From: Ischnura elegans
Taxonomy: Eukaryota > Arthropoda > Insecta > Odonata > Coenagrionidae
NCBI RefSeq assembly: GCF_921293095.1
Contig: NC_060254.1
Location: 1 to 64,000, forward strand
DNA length: 64,000 nucleotides
Reading direction: 5' to 3'
Part shown: positions 1 through 12,751 of the stretch, piece by piece
Layout of the letters: each line of letters begins with the position of its first letter
Position numbering within the stretch: position 1 is the first letter of the stretch
Program-made: the position numbers and the translations under genes
The notes under the pieces: generated by a model
Database searches by the model: none
What the model was told of the DNA's origin: nothing
Seen by the model: only the letters and a program-made list of their open reading frames with translations

Positions 1-324
1 CCCGTGTTTCTATCAGCCGGATAGAGCGAGATTACGCCCCCAAAAAAGGAGAGGAATCGGCTCTGGGGGCGTACGAACCACGACGACCGCAACTGAAGAC
101 GAGGAGCGTGTTTCGCGAGCTCACCGTCAACTATTCTCGTGTCCTTCTGAACCTTCTTAGAAATCAGAATAACGCGGCATGTAAGAATATTTTAAGCAAC
201 TGCGAACAGGATGCTTCTTTTGTTCTAACATTTGTTTTAATTAGGTGATTACAGATTCACTTATTCGTCTTAATGTATCGTGTGACCAGGCTTTTGAATT
301 CACTCGGGGGAAGGGGTAACATTA
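1..324. other. no gene recognised
   Basis: I read both strands and saw no convincing coding exon, RNA gene or repeat boundary here. Confidence 0.4.
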
Positions 325-417
325 CATATACATAATATCCTGCGAGCCACCCCAAGGGAGGGATTGGCAGTGGTTGACCAATCACCAACATGATAAAAAA
401 TCACCACATGCACACCA
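325..417 (-). repeat. degenerate LINE 3' tail (copy A)
   Basis: On the minus strand this resembles the 3' end shared by the other LINE tails in the window: a GTGTGCATGTGG-like segment, a TTGGTCAACCACTGCCAA-like segment and GGTGGCTCGCAGG near the end. It is the most diverged copy and lacks a clear (GATGTA)n terminus. It is probably an old 5'-truncated insertion. Confidence 0.5.
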
Positions 418-1862
418 CTTAGTCATAAATGTATTACTTACGCATAATGACAAAAAAATCTTTTTAATATTGACCAACAATATTTGAAAAAATAACAGTC
501 TTTAAAGATGTAGGAAACTGTTTCCAATGTCAGGTTTTGGAAATCCTTGAACACTTGGACTTCATTGAGGATAGAACAGAAGAGTCATTCGCTGCAAGCC
601 ACGAGAGTTAAGAATTTATGGAGCGTTTTGGAGGAAAGTGATTAAGTCGCGGTGCTATTTCGTAATTACTTAGCCGCACTTCGAATACGAAATATACAGA
701 GAATCCGAAGCAGAAAGGCAATTTAAATGGAACGGAAAGGGATTGGTTGGGAGCCACTTGGAACTTGCGTGGTTCGTTTACTGGTGAATATGAATTGACT
801 AACTTCAGAAAGCCGTAAAACTCGCCATTTTGAACCATTTTTCTACATTTTTTTCTGGAGGAGCCCCCCCCCCCCCCCCCCCCCCCCCCCCGCAACTCCT
901 GCTTACCCTGGTGGGTATGCAATACCCCCACACTCTTTTAGTATTACTTGCGCATAAAACCTCCCTTAGCCTTAATTCTTAGCTGCGCCCTTGCAAGGGA
1001 GAATATGGGAGATATTTTCTTTACCTCTGCCTCCTATATCCTCCCCCCTCCCTTGGCCATCGCATCTACCTGTCTTTTTCCCGGGTGCCGTTCTCCTGCC
1101 GCTAGAGACATGCTCTCACCCATGGTTTATCTATATCTCCTGGGTTGCCTATTTTCACTATCTTACTTGTTTTCTACTCCTACGTAATACTTGTCAAATC
1201 CTGCTCCACCTCTTCTCTGAATGATTAAACGTGATATGCTCATGTAATGTGTGATGTCCCACACCAAATGATAACTCTGTGAGCCAAAAGTCGTCGTAAG
1301 AACTATTGTGGAAAATAGCAATTACATTTTACTTTAATTTTTGAGAGATATATAGAGGTTCAAATGCAATTTCCTAAGGCCATGAACCTATGATGTATGA
1401 GGAAGTTTTAAGGCCCTCACCCCGCAAAAATGCAGGACATATTAAACTGACATTAGTTAAATAACGAATGATAACAAGACAAATGGCTCAATTATTACTC
1501 TTTTTCCAGTTGAGTATAAGAAAACTATCGGTATCAAATAGGCTCTAAAATCCGGAAGGAATCTATTTATCGATCACCCATAAATGAGCTTTGTAGCCTT
1601 TAAATACAGTGAATTTACCACATTCGGTTACGTTTCCTGAGAAATGGGCAAAATACGCCAAAAATACCTCTCAAATTCAGAAAAATGTACTGAACTACCT
1701 CCAGTGTTTTGGAAGCCCCTAGTTTGCTACTTACATTCCACATCAAAATGCAGAAGACTTATGTTGTTTTACTGCGCTCTGTGCTTCGTATAAGTACGTG
1801 TATCGTATTTACTAAACATGCGCGGGAGCCAAAACTCCCTCACAACAATACTTGGACGTTTC
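418..1862. other. no gene recognised; contains a C28 run
   Basis: There are only short ORFs without recognisable domains or splice context. The one notable feature is the uninterrupted C tract at 864-891, listed separately. Confidence 0.4.
864..891. repeat. homopolymer of 28 C
   Basis: An uninterrupted run of 28 cytosines is visible directly. Such runs are prone to length error in sequencing, so the exact count is uncertain. Confidence 0.9.
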
Positions 1863-2175
1863 ATCTACATCTACATAATGAGAGCCACCTCTAGGGTGTT
1901 TGGCAGAGGGTGATCAATCATAAGCAGGCAGCATGCATTTGGACTCCCACATGCACATCACACCGTCCAAAAAACGTCCCGTATAATAACAAATTATACT
2001 ACCTTATGCTGTTAGAATTAATAATTGAATTAAGAAACATGCATTAAGTTTTGCATAGGTTAGTAGGCTACACTACAAGTCATGCAATCTATTTACGAGT
2101 TCTATTGCTGCCGTTATAATCTCTTATTGATCGTGGAAAAAATGACATTCGGAATCTGACCGTTCTACAATCTAT
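1863..2175 (-). repeat. LINE 3' UTR and (GATGTA)n tail (copy B)
   Basis: Read on the minus strand, this contains the region CGGCAGCAATAGAACTCGT, then ATTATACGGGACG, GTGCATGTGGGAGTCC, the CACCCTAGAGGTGGC block and a terminal run of GATGTA units. It aligns along its whole length with the copies at 41712-42204 and 50077-50390. It lies downstream (minus strand) of the LINE ORF fragment at 2523-3236, so both could belong to one 5'-truncated element with extra sequence inserted at 2176-2522. Confidence 0.75.
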
Positions 2176-2402
2176 CTCTCTTATTTTATCTACATGATCT
2201 GATCTTCCGTAGTATGTTGGCGTCCGTAAGATATTTTTATTTTTTTAATTTTTTTATTAAATTATTCAAACACAGCCAAAATGGCCTTTACATTGAATAC
2301 AAAACATAAAATCTGCAGCTTTAACAAATGTAAACTATTAAAAAAAACTATACAAAGGATTAATTGTTTGAGGCGTAACTTGGTGAAAGCGATTCATAAT
2401 TA

Positions 2403-2490
2403 AATTAAGAAAGAAGAACTTTGTACTTTCACATGTTATTGATATTGTCATGATATTAATGTGAAAGTACAAAGTTCTTCTTTCTTAATT
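2403..2490. repeat. perfect 32-bp inverted repeat (fold-back)
   Basis: Arms 2403-2434 and 2459-2490 are exact reverse complements, separated by a 24-nt AT-rich loop. The arms include AAGAAAGAAGAACTTTGTAC. The repeat sits between a LINE tail and a LINE ORF fragment. No target-site duplication is certain, although a TATACAAAGGAT-like string occurs on both sides (about 2349 and 2491). Confidence 0.85.
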
Positions 2491-2522
2491 ATACAAAGGA
2501 TATCAAAAAGAAAAAAATGGAT

Positions 2523-3236
2523 TCAGTAGATGGCTTTTCGAAGCTGCCTCTTGGATGACCTGATGGGCATTGAAAGATCCAGGGAAGGGTGAGTACTCGA
2601 AATGGCATTGAAAGAGGTAGGGAGTCTGTAAAAAAGTGATCTCTGAGAGAGAGAGAGACGGAATTTAGGTTGGTGTAGTAGGTGGTTATTACGGAAGGAG
2701 CGGGAGGGAATGTGGAGTGAAAAGAAAGGCAGCATATCTGAGGATCGGAACTTGCCATTTAAGGCATTGTAAATGAAGGAAATATTACGGAAATTCCTAC
2801 GGGAGGATAGTGGGACCAATGATAGGGCAGACATTACTTCAGAGCGAGAAGAATTACGGAGGTGGTAAATTTCGTCAGAAAAGATATTGCTCTTGAATTT
2901 ATCTAAAAGGTTTAGTCTATTTTTCAATCTACGGTCCGACAGAGATTCCCATCCGAGTTTATCTAAGAGCCCAGTTACACTAACAAGACTATCGTAACGA
3001 CCTTTCACATACCTGGCAGCTCCTCTTTGCACGCGTTCTAACTCTGTTATTAAGCCTTTTTCATGAGGGTCCCAAACACTGGCAGCGTATTCCAAGTGTG
3101 GTCTAACGAGGGAAAAGTAGCTTATTTCTCTCACTTTGTCGTCGCACTTTCCTAATATTCTTTCAACAAAACCCAATTTACGATTAGCTTGACCGGTTAT
3201 TTCTCGAATATGTATATTCCACGATAGCACCAACAC
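2523..3236 (-). pseudogene. CR1/L2-type LINE, C-terminal ORF2 fragment
   Basis: This 237-codon open frame matches the region downstream of the reverse transcriptase in CR1/L2-type LINEs. It carries ANRKLGF-ERILGKC, then LVRPHLEYAASVWDP, then a RVQR-AAR segment and LGWESL-RR. These motifs recur nearly unchanged in the much more complete LINE at 34672-35325, so the two belong to the same broad family. The frame is open but begins abruptly inside the protein, so the element is 5'-truncated, as is normal for LINEs. It should encode no active enzyme because the endonuclease and catalytic FADD regions are absent. An alternative reading, that it extends upstream past 3236, is not supported by homology. 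Confidence 0.85.
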
Positions 3237-4957
3237 AAGATTTCCAACACAATAGATGGAGGAAAGAAAGTGGGGGGTGGGAGGGAAGAGGCGTTAATAT
3301 TGGCAGCCGAGAGACATGCGTGGAGGAGGGGGGGAATAGAGTGAAGGCAAGAAGAAGAAGCACAGCACTCTTCCTCCATTCAACACGTCAGACAAGAGAG
3401 CGAAGTGGAAGAGAGCAAATGGCGATGTTATCGCGATGAAACGGCATTGACGGATATCTCGAGTGCGAGGAAGTTCTCTTGGCGGTGGCGAAGGCTCTCC
3501 CCACATGCACACTGCAATCTCGTAACTGGCGATAGCTCACCATCCGCAGGAATGGTATGGGGTGTTGAGGAGGCGAACGAAAGATACAGAAGTCATTTGC
3601 CCCACACTTAAATAAATGGTAGGAAGAGAAAAAAAGAGAAACCCAGCGTTGGCATTAGTCTGCTCTTTAGGAAAGGTGCCAAAGGCTTTACGCCCCCCCT
3701 GACGGACGCAGAGCTGTACTTGAAACCCCCGCCACAAAGCACTCTTCTCTAGGATCGGCCAACCGGCTCTGAATTTCTCCGCCACCGGGAGTTAAACACG
3801 GACCTAAAAGGTGGGAAGCCAAAACTCCAGCGTCCACATCTACCCGATACCCCTCTTAAGACAATAGATCCCAGATATCCCAGATCCTGGGTAGATACGA
3901 AGACGCAGCCCTGTTGGAATATATGAATACATAAATTTGGTAATGTATATATTACATATGTATTTGTGATACTGGGTGTATCGATACTATCGATTGTTAA
4001 TTGTCGGAACGGTTTGGTTGGTAACCAGAATAAATAAGTTGGTGTTCTCGAAGGTTGACTGTTTCTCTTTTCCACTTGTGTCACGTCGATGAACGCAAAG
4101 TCACGCAGTCTATATAAAAAATCATTCAACAGGTTATGGGCCCAGCTACGTGTGGCAACATTTTATAGAAATTTACGTGACTAGTGAAGTGCGAACTTAA
4201 GGAAAAGTGATCGCGAGTATTCCGTCATGGCAGACAACCAGTGCTTTGGTTTCCAAACTCAACGGAATCAGGTCGCATATTACGAACATCCTTTGAGTAG
4301 GATTGAAGTTTTCTCGCATCGACTGACATGTACAATTACCAGGAAAGGCAACAAATGGCCTTCTATCACTAATTAATTCCCTTTTCAACCTTGCCATGGA
4401 GGTGCGTGCCAAAAAGGGACATTTTATCATGCCGCGCAGCCTTTGTTGTTATACAATGGATATTTAAGAAGACGGTTTCTCCGCTTCCTATCCTGTTTAG
4501 CATGCCATATAACCTACCACGAGGAAATTATAGTTATTAAGGGATAATAACATGAATTAATAGCTTTTTTTAAAGAAATGTTTGTTATATAATAATAAAA
4601 TGTGAATTCATGCAGTTAGTATAATTTTACAATTCAAAGTTTTACCTTTTTAAAATCCCGTCAGAATAGAGAATATATACAGTATATGCCTTATTCAATG
4701 CTAAAAAAATACAGAATGATAAAAATAGTGAAAACAATAGGAATAAAATGTTGAATTTAGACTCCTCCAGAGAATACTTTGAAATCATTAATTTAATGAA
4801 ACATTAATCAAAACAACTTAAATATAACTCCAACGTATGATTTACAATGAACTAGAAGGTTAGAGAACTAAGAAAGTGTACACAAATGAATTTACCTAAC
4901 ACCGCGCTGGTTTTTTGTAATCATGGTCATAGTTTGAAACTCTATAAATTCATGAAT
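3237..4957. other. no gene recognised
   Basis: Several ORFs of 60-126 codons occur, but none shows a recognisable domain, signal sequence or splice context, and they overlap on both strands. I treat them as chance ORFs. Confidence 0.35.
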
Positions 4958-5395
4958 TCAGTCCTCCGAAGAATCTTGGCCATTACTACAATCTGATTCT
5001 TCTCCTTCACTTTCCTCTAAAACCAAAACTTCCCTCAATTCTTTAGGCATCTTCCTTGATATTTTTGGCTTTGAATTCACGGTAGACGAAATATACGGAT
5101 CTGACGTAATCAAAAGTCTTTGGAAGATGTCGTGATTTGAGGCCACTCTTGAGTGCTTCCTGGTGAATCTTTGTCGAAACTTTCTGGTGTCCTTATTTCT
5201 TGCTTCTAATGCCTCTTCGGAAAGTTGCCCCAGTGAGAGAATTGCCTCCTTTGCAATTTTCCCTCCATGCATCAGTACTTTATGAACTGTGGTTGGCATA
5301 TAGTACCACGGGTACAGCTCCACGTACAGTTCCGCCGTTCTCTGGCAGTATTGCGAGAATGCTGCATATTTTTGGCTTATTTCACAGGATATTGC
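4958..5395 (-). pseudogene. Transib (RAG1-like) transposase, C-terminal relic
   Basis: An open frame ending at 4958 reads, in order: QYCQRTAELYVELYPWYYMP, then TVHKVLMHG, GQLSEEALEARNKDTRKFR, RKHSR, a DIFQRLLITSDPYISS segment and an acidic, serine-rich tail. The order and spacing parallel the C-terminal core of Transib transposases and vertebrate RAG1 (HK-L-H, then a Glu in a 'E-x-x-N-K' context, then an arginine-rich FRKxxxRxxS stretch). The glutamate just before the ARNK element is the expected third acidic catalytic residue. Upstream of about 5395 the frame is interrupted by stops and I could not follow the first two catalytic aspartates, so it is a relic. The family assignment rests on motif recall and is fairly secure. 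Confidence 0.65.
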
Positions 5396-8300
5396 CCTTA
5401 GACTTGACTTCCTTCAACTGTTCTATCAAGAAAACTGCCGCCTATTCTGCTTGTGGGACATCAAGAAGGGTCAGCTGCTTTAGCTTGAGATACGGTACCT
5501 TCTGAGCCCACTGCCTTCTCTCCACCTTTTTCTTGTGTGTCGTCACCTCGAGCCCCAAGTGTGTTTGGTCCGCCTCGTTAGTCCTAAGCGTCCTAAGCGA
5601 AGGGGCCATATGCCTCGCTCTGCATTTATTTTTTTTATTTTTTTTACTGGACAGTAATCAACGAAGATAAGATTCCTCCTAAACAGTCAGCGTATACCAG
5701 GACCCCTTCGAAATGTTTTCTCGTCTCTTGATGGAGCTTCGCACGCGCTTCAGTCCACTAGAGTCGTTCATGGGAAATGAAGAGACTGCGTGTACTGGTG
5801 TGAAAAATGTGCAGTGGGTTTATGTTTTGATTGCTTCAAATCAAGTCACACAACGCAGATTTTCCAAGATGAAATCATTTGAATATTAACATATTGACGT
5901 TTGAAACATTAGCACGTGAATACCTATATGAAATGATACGGTAATTACAGAACAAATACGGAGAAATGGGCGAAGTGATAACTTTTCAAGTAGGTGTAAC
6001 GGGTAATCCTATCGAAAGTATCCAATCTGTTATGAAATTTTCGATCCCAATTAGCTAAAATACATCATGTTTTGTATTTTAAAAATACATGGAATGTTAG
6101 AGATCTCAAAGCTTATTCGAATCCAAATTTAAATCTTTCAAAACTGAAAATTTATTCATGAGTTCATAGAAGGAGATACATAAACAATAAAAATTTATTC
6201 AAATCGAACGAAAAATTAATATATAGTAGTGCATTATATTACGCAAGTTTACAAAAATTTTCAATGATACTGATAGTATATTATGAAAGATTTAAATTAT
6301 TGAATAATAGTATGCCAAAAAGGTGAAGTCATTTAAATCTCATCCGGCCGTTGGGATGTGATTTAATTAAATGCCAGCCGCGCTTAAGGGGTTAAGTTTT
6401 GCGTCTGGTCGGTCAATAATGTGAAGAATGTTGCTCCGATTGATATTTAGCGTTAATTGAAAGAAATGTATGGCTCAAACTGTGGGGGCAATGTAATGAC
6501 GAAAAACTGGAAGGCCTGTGTAGCGGAGACTATATTTGGGCATAAAAACAAAGCATGTTTACCAGATTTACGCGTTCAGTAACATAGTATATCGATCAAA
6601 TATCTTAGCAGTATCTTCAATTAAGTATTTAGGGCCAATAGAGACTATTTACTGTGCATAAAACGACGACTTTAAATAATTAAGTTCCAGAGAAAGTGAA
6701 ATATCCAACAGTGTCTCAGAGTCTCTAAGCCCCCGCGTCGCGGAGCCGGGACGTGAAGTGCGATAAAAAAGTTGCGCTCATTTCCGCAGCTGCAAACTTT
6801 TTTCCAAGATGTTTGCTTTATACTCTTAAGCTATCTCTACTAAATACTCTCAGTAAAAATTGGAGAACTATTATTTCTCAAACTAAAGATAATGTCTACT
6901 TTATGTCAGGTTTTACCATAAAAACGGAGCCGCCATTTTGCGACAATATACCACCTCGATATCAACCAAAATACTTAAAAATAATGTAAAATGTAGATAA
7001 AGTATCATATTACTGGAATATAATGTTTTTTACTGCATTAAAATCCTTCAAAAACTCTACGAGCGGCTTAACTTCTAAGTTTTTCGAAGAAAAATGAGAT
7101 CGGGCGTGTTTTTGGAAATTTGGTCGTGTTTGGTCCTCTGTATCTTAGCAACGGATGAGATCTATGAAAAACGACTTATTGTTTCATGATCACCAATCAT
7201 TTGTGAGCATATACGTCAAATTTCAAGTCTCTACCTCAAAAAACGCTATTTTGGAATTTTGTCCGGCTTTTTCCGATTTCGGACCACTGTGCGCTGGGAA
7301 GAAAAAAAAGAGTTCCAACGGACGAATTTTTCAAAAGACGCACTGGCCTCCTTCGTTTGTTTTCCGTCGACGTAAAAAGTGAATAAGTAATTTCTATTCA
7401 TAGCATAACGCAATACCTGTCCCATATTACGACGTGCACTTGGGGATAACGACTTCAATAACAACAACACATACTTTCAGAGGATAGCAGGCTTAAGTAA
7501 TGCGAATACCTAATTGACTGCCACTAATTGAAGGAGGGTGTGGCAAGAGTAATACTTTGAAGGGTACGCTCATTTGATATTGTTTCCTCGGTAACAGTAC
7601 ACTTTCAACACTGTCACGCAATCACTACGTCGAGGAAGTTGTCATATAACATGCAGTGAATACGTTCAATGAAGTTTTTCGATGTTGCAAGTTATATTTC
7701 AGGGTTGGGAATATATCCCTCCGACATACGTTCCACGAAAACAACTGCCGGTCGCCCTTCCGTATGGGAATAGGAATGTGACGCAGTTCCCAAGGTCGGA
7801 ACGATGGTAGGGGAAGGTCTGCTCTCCCCGAGGAAGAAGCAGCAGCTGGTGACGTATGCAGCGGTGGAAAGAGTGGAAATCCGAATCGAGGTCGACTTCC
7901 CTGTCAACGGACGAATGTCTTTCAAGTTGCGCACTATCGTTCGTCTTTCCTCAAAGTAAATGGTATGAAATCGGTTCGCATCTCAGGGGCAGTAATGCCA
8001 TCACACAATCGCAATTGGGAAAGATGAAAGGAGTACGAAGAGGGAGAGCGCAACCGAAGGATAACAATTTATCGAATCCGTAACCTGATTAGCAATACAT
8101 CCAGGAATTCCTTTCCCGCTGCGGCCGAAATTGAGACACACAACGCATTATTTGCTACTGTTCGTGTGATAGTACACAATTTTCGAGAATCGCGCGTTAT
8201 GATAATTCCACAGGAAGGGGCAATTTGATTTACCATTGGAATGAATGCCTTGGGGAAAAAGCCATTCACAGTAAATCTGGAGTCACTTTCCCGGAATTCA

Positions 8301-8475
8301 TTCCCTACTGGGAAAGTGGACTTTATTCGGATGTGTCGTCAAAGAGAGAAATATGTCTAAGAATAACATCAATATGCATTCTGCGCGACATTTTCCTTCG
8401 ATCCTCGTTAATCGTGCAGGGATTACATTTTCTGAAGACACAGAAATCGACTTCCGCTTCCCTGTGTTGATTTAC
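5396..8475. other. no gene recognised
   Basis: AT-rich DNA with short overlapping ORFs only. I see no domain, tRNA or clear repeat boundary. Parts may be old transposon flanks but I cannot support that. Confidence 0.35.
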
Positions 8476-8700
8476 AGATTTATTTTATTTTTTATTTTTA
8501 TTTTATCCTCAAACCACCGGATACAGCTCTTATTGGCCATTTTACACTGGGGTGTTCAACAAGTGTAACAAGTAAACGTACACAAACGACCATGCCCTGG
8601 ACCGGGGAAACCTACCCAGGCGGGACTCGAACCCGCGACCTCTTGTTTGGCAGGCGAGGACGTTACACCGCCGCCACCGAGGCCGGCAACCTGTGGTCCA
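8476..8700 (-). mobile_element. tRNA-derived SINE (tRNA-Gly-like head)
   Basis: On the minus strand the head reads like a tRNA gene: an A-box-like GGTGGCGGCGGTG at about 8665-8677, an anticodon-arm segment CCTCGCCTGCC resembling tRNA-Gly(GCC), and a perfect B box GGTTCGAGTCC at 8623-8633 (complement). It is followed by about 100 bp of unrelated body and an A/T-rich tail of AAAATAAAA type at 8476-8510. It lacks a proper acceptor-stem closure, so it is a SINE and not a functional tRNA gene. Internal pol III boxes would drive transcription. The exact 5' end is uncertain. Confidence 0.75.
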
Positions 8701-10740
8701 TTCATTCGCTAACGTATCAACCCCATATTTCAGCATTTCTTCGACCCCCGGTTCTTCAGAAATCGCCCTCGTTCCTTCCCCACCACCCTCAAGTCTCCCA
8801 AACGCGCACTATCCCCCCCCTCTCCCTCCTGGCGACTGCTTCCACCCCCCCAAGTGTACCCAAGACTCCATTCTTCTCTCTATAATATCCCCTTGTCGGT
8901 CGTTTCGTTTTACGAGCAACATAAATGCATCGTACTCAATTTGTTTTCACACATTTTGTCAGGCTTGAAAAAAAGAGGACATTTGACTCCGCAGCTAAAA
9001 GTAAAATTGCTATTAAAATGAAATAACATATCTATCATTATTTCCTCAAAAAGGTAGTCATTAATACTGAATGAATGGAAGTTTTATAACTTCGCAAACG
9101 ACTTCATTTTTGACGAGAAACCATTTTCAAAGCTTTCGAAAGCTACTCATATTTCAGACTTTACAAAACATCAAAAATGAAAACCGAGAGACGAATGCAA
9201 TTAAAATATTTAATAGTTGATAATAAAAACGAACAATAAATTTTCCAAAGAAATATGCTAACATTTCGCCGTCAACTTAAATAATTTCGCAGAAAATACG
9301 CAATGCATTCTTAATACACAAACAATCCCGTAATATTTAGCTTTTTCCTGATAGCAATGTGATGGGATTGAATATATACTTGGTAAAACAAGCGAAAATA
9401 TGTGCACTATTGCCCTCTGTTATCAAGGTAAATGAAACTTTCTTTAACGTCCACTGATTGCTTAAATTAGCAACATACCCTCATACCACACTTTTGAGTG
9501 AGTTTCAGTTGTTTTGAGTGAGTGAGTTTCAGTGTTTCAAACTAGAATTTTGGAGAAAAATCAAAGACAAGGTAATGTTATAACCCGTTTTTTAAGCTTG
9601 TTTTGAATAAAATATAGCAAGAGCTAACGTTCGTTTTCTCAAAACTTGTAATATAGGTTGGATCAATGCGAGGAAATGATAAATATCCAGTTAGCTGTCT
9701 CACGAAAACACTTTTTACATATTTTTAGATAGAACCCAGTGCACACTAGTAATGTTACTGAGTCACCTAAAATTATATCAAAATTTTCTATGTGATCTCA
9801 AATAGTTTCCTTCACCATATGGTACCGGCATAATTTTCGAATGGAAATCAATTCCACCTTCCTCCCTTTAGTCCTGCACTTAAAAAACATGGTACTGACA
9901 CATGAACATGTAAGCAACTCATCGCAACACATTTGGATACTCTACTTTTAAAAATCAATTCGCAATAGAAAATAGAGCATTGAAAAAGAGAGCAAGATAT
10001 TCAATGCCATCCACTTTATATGATCTCTAGAGAATTGATTCAAGGCAAAACATTTCATGGAAAATCGCTTGTTGATCTGGTATCGTCATTCACCAGCAGT
10101 GGTGTCAAGGTGCCGAAACGAGCAAGAACTCCGTCCCAGCACTGTTTAACAAAAGACATACGTAACAGGCAAATTACATTTTCATCAATTTTGCTGCCAC
10201 AAAATATCTGATACATGCATTGCTAACAAAAAAATGTGATAAAATTTCAATAATTACTTGTGATAAAAAAAAACTCCCGGAGTAATATTTTACTCCTAAA
10301 AAAAATAAGGAAGTTGCGTTCGGGCACTGCTAATTTCGCCATGACGTCAATGCGCTCGTCGCCTGGAAACTTTGCCAATATCGCAGGGATGGATAGTAGA
10401 GTGAGTTGTAAATGCCGAAAGAGGGTGGCGCTGAGCAGAACGGGATTAGATGACCTAAATTTTGAAATATTCCCGCATCGCATCTGCTCGCCAGCCAACT
10501 TTCGCCCCTAGCACTCGAAACACACTGCCTGTGTACTGTATGTAACGTTGACTTTAGGCGAACCCAATGGGAAGACAGAGGTTTGTCACTTCTAACGCTC
10601 TAGACCGAACCGATATCCTCGGAGTGAGAAGTCACAGAGAAAGGAGGCTTGGCAAGAGAGAGCACAGGAGATGCCTAGAGAGATACAAGAGGGTAGTTTC
10701 CTTTGTCAAAGAAATCGAAATGATTGCGATTGCGTTTAAA
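8701..10740. other. no gene recognised
   Basis: AT-rich sequence with no supported coding exon. A short repeat of GAGTGAGTTTCAGT occurs near 9497-9535. Confidence 0.35.
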
Positions 10741-11219
10741 AAAGGCCAAATTGGTGATAACGCGATGCCACTCCACGTGACGTCACAGGGACCTATTTTT
10801 TTACGAGAAGATAGGAGTTTTACACCGACTGAGATTACAAATGCATGCATGAGGCACAGAGCTCAGGGAAACATCTCTTAATAATCACCCATTAAAATTA
10901 CCTAAGCTCGGAAAGTTTCCTTCGTTTGATAGGGTAATGATAATCTTTATTTAAGCCAAGCGCTACCTGCTAGCAGGGTACTCTGCTACCTGCTAGCAGC
11001 CTGCATCGCCGCGGCGCACACGTACTCGCCCCAAGGTCACTCACAATGCGGCAGCGGGAACCAGACTGACGTCTCACGAGCTTTTCCCAGCATTCACACT
11101 TAGCCATTGCGTTTTCTCGCGCTTAAAAATTATCACTTTCCATTTTATCGCGAAAAATAGATATCGTCTTTTGAAAATCTAAAAGCGTGAAATGCGGACT
11201 CCAGGAGTAATAATCTTTC
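10741..11219 (-). repeat. about 480-bp dispersed repeat, copy 1
   Basis: Read on the minus strand this 479-bp segment aligns end to end with 60371-60851 on the plus strand. Both start GAAAGATTATTACTCCTGGAGT-like and end GGCCTTT-like. Shared blocks include GTAGCGCTTGGCTTAAA, GTGATTATTAAGA, CCCTGAGCTCTGTGCCTCATG and TCCCTGTGACGTCA. No coding potential and no convincing terminal inverted repeats are seen. It is likely a non-autonomous element of unassigned class. Confidence 0.8.
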
Positions 11220-12235
11220 AATATAGACAATGAGAAAATAATAGGAAACCACCTTATAACAGCTGGTCGGCAAAATATATTCATATAGCACTGATGAATT
11301 AGCAAAGTGGGTAACTTTTTTGGACGAATAGAGAAAACGTGTACTAATTTAAAAAATGTATCAAGCCACAAAATATGCGGAAGTGACACTCGATTTTAGT
11401 GCTTTCGTGAGAGCTGACCTACGCGCGAAAATTCAGGGCACAACCTAAAATCATTATTCTTTCGCTCGCTTCTAACCTTGAAACCTTATCCTCAGCCCAA
11501 AACCTTAGAGATGGGTAGTTGGGTAATTAATATATATATGTATAATACATCAACAGATCCATTGAGGTAAGTACTTACTGATTTTTGTAATATTTTGATG
11601 CAGAATTCCGCATTATAATTGCTCGTGCGTTAGCTTACGACCTTGAAGGATATAGTTTCGGTACTTCGGTATTCACCAGTTGGATCGAGTAAAGCGAATC
11701 TTTTTTAATGCGAGGCATGACATAACATAATGCAAACGACGTATTTATCAGACTACATTTAGATAACAAAAACCCATTTTTATACAACACACTCAATAGT
11801 ATTTGATATTTTGAATAAAGTGCTGATAATAAATCTCTTGAAATTCATTTTGTCACTTACACTGGGGCATCTGAATGGGGATACCTGAGGATAACCAAGT
11901 GGTTTGTCTCTTTCAATGCTAATGGTCGAACCATAAGCCTCAGGGTGTGAAGCCACACGGCGAGAGAGGGATGGAAAGGCCTACCTGTAGTTTACCTTAT
12001 TTCGCAACTACCTGTAGTTTAGTTCTCAAGAACAATCAACTATGCTCTCACGAGAATGAAAGAACAAACTCGTTCAAAATTTTCCTTTATTCCCGTAATT
12101 TGCTCAAAACGACAGGGTATTGCGTTAAAAAAAACTACAGGCGAACAATTCTAAGATAATTTTACCCGGCAACAACGTCAATTATGTGACAATGTATCAA
12201 TTAGCACTTATTTTTGCCCGTACAAACCTTTCGCC
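11220..12235. other. no gene recognised
   Basis: No supported feature; scattered short ORFs only. Confidence 0.35.
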
Positions 12236-12345
12236 TCCCTTGTCAAGTATCAAATCTTGCGGGAAGTTATTTTCGCTGCTCACTTGTTACTCCCTTGTCA
12301 AGTATCAAATCTTGCGGGAAGTTATTTTCGCTGCTCACTTGTTAC
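12236..12345. repeat. 55-bp tandem duplication
   Basis: Two directly adjacent identical 55-bp units, 12236-12290 and 12291-12345, each beginning TCCCTTGTCAAG and ending CACTTGTTAC. I see no mismatches, so the duplication is recent or an assembly artefact. Confidence 0.9.
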
Positions 12346-12751
12346 TTGAAAATTATGACGTATTCTCGTTTCCCGACAGTATGTGTGAAACGCACGGAAG
12401 ACGAGCGTAGGATAGGTTCCCGATAGACTCGGAATGAATCCGTTTCCGACGCCGCCAATCCTACGAGACTCTGAAACACCCCCCCAGGAAGGGAAGCGTC
12501 AGTCGGAGGTGATATGGTAACAGGAGGATGTGGAGGGTGGGAGCAGCGGAGAGGTGATGTCCCGAAGGGGGCGTGGAGGGGATGAAGTTGGTCCTCTGTA
12601 GATGGGATGGCAATCACTGAGATAGTGGGGAGAATGCATATATTGGCACGGATGATTTAATTGGCGACAGCCATCCCATCCAAATCATATGCATATAGCT
12701 ATTGGTTGGTTATTCACGTCAGTAGTGGAGATGCAAAAGACCAGCAAACCA
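12346..12751. other. no gene recognised; flank of the Harbinger element
   Basis: No domain or repeat recognised in this 406-bp stretch. Confidence 0.35.

Noticed and set aside
8592-8736. ORFs over the tRNA-like region on both strands
   Set aside because: Shadow translation of the SINE head (SNPTRGD/PGGTRTRDLL-type peptides are typical of SINE translations).
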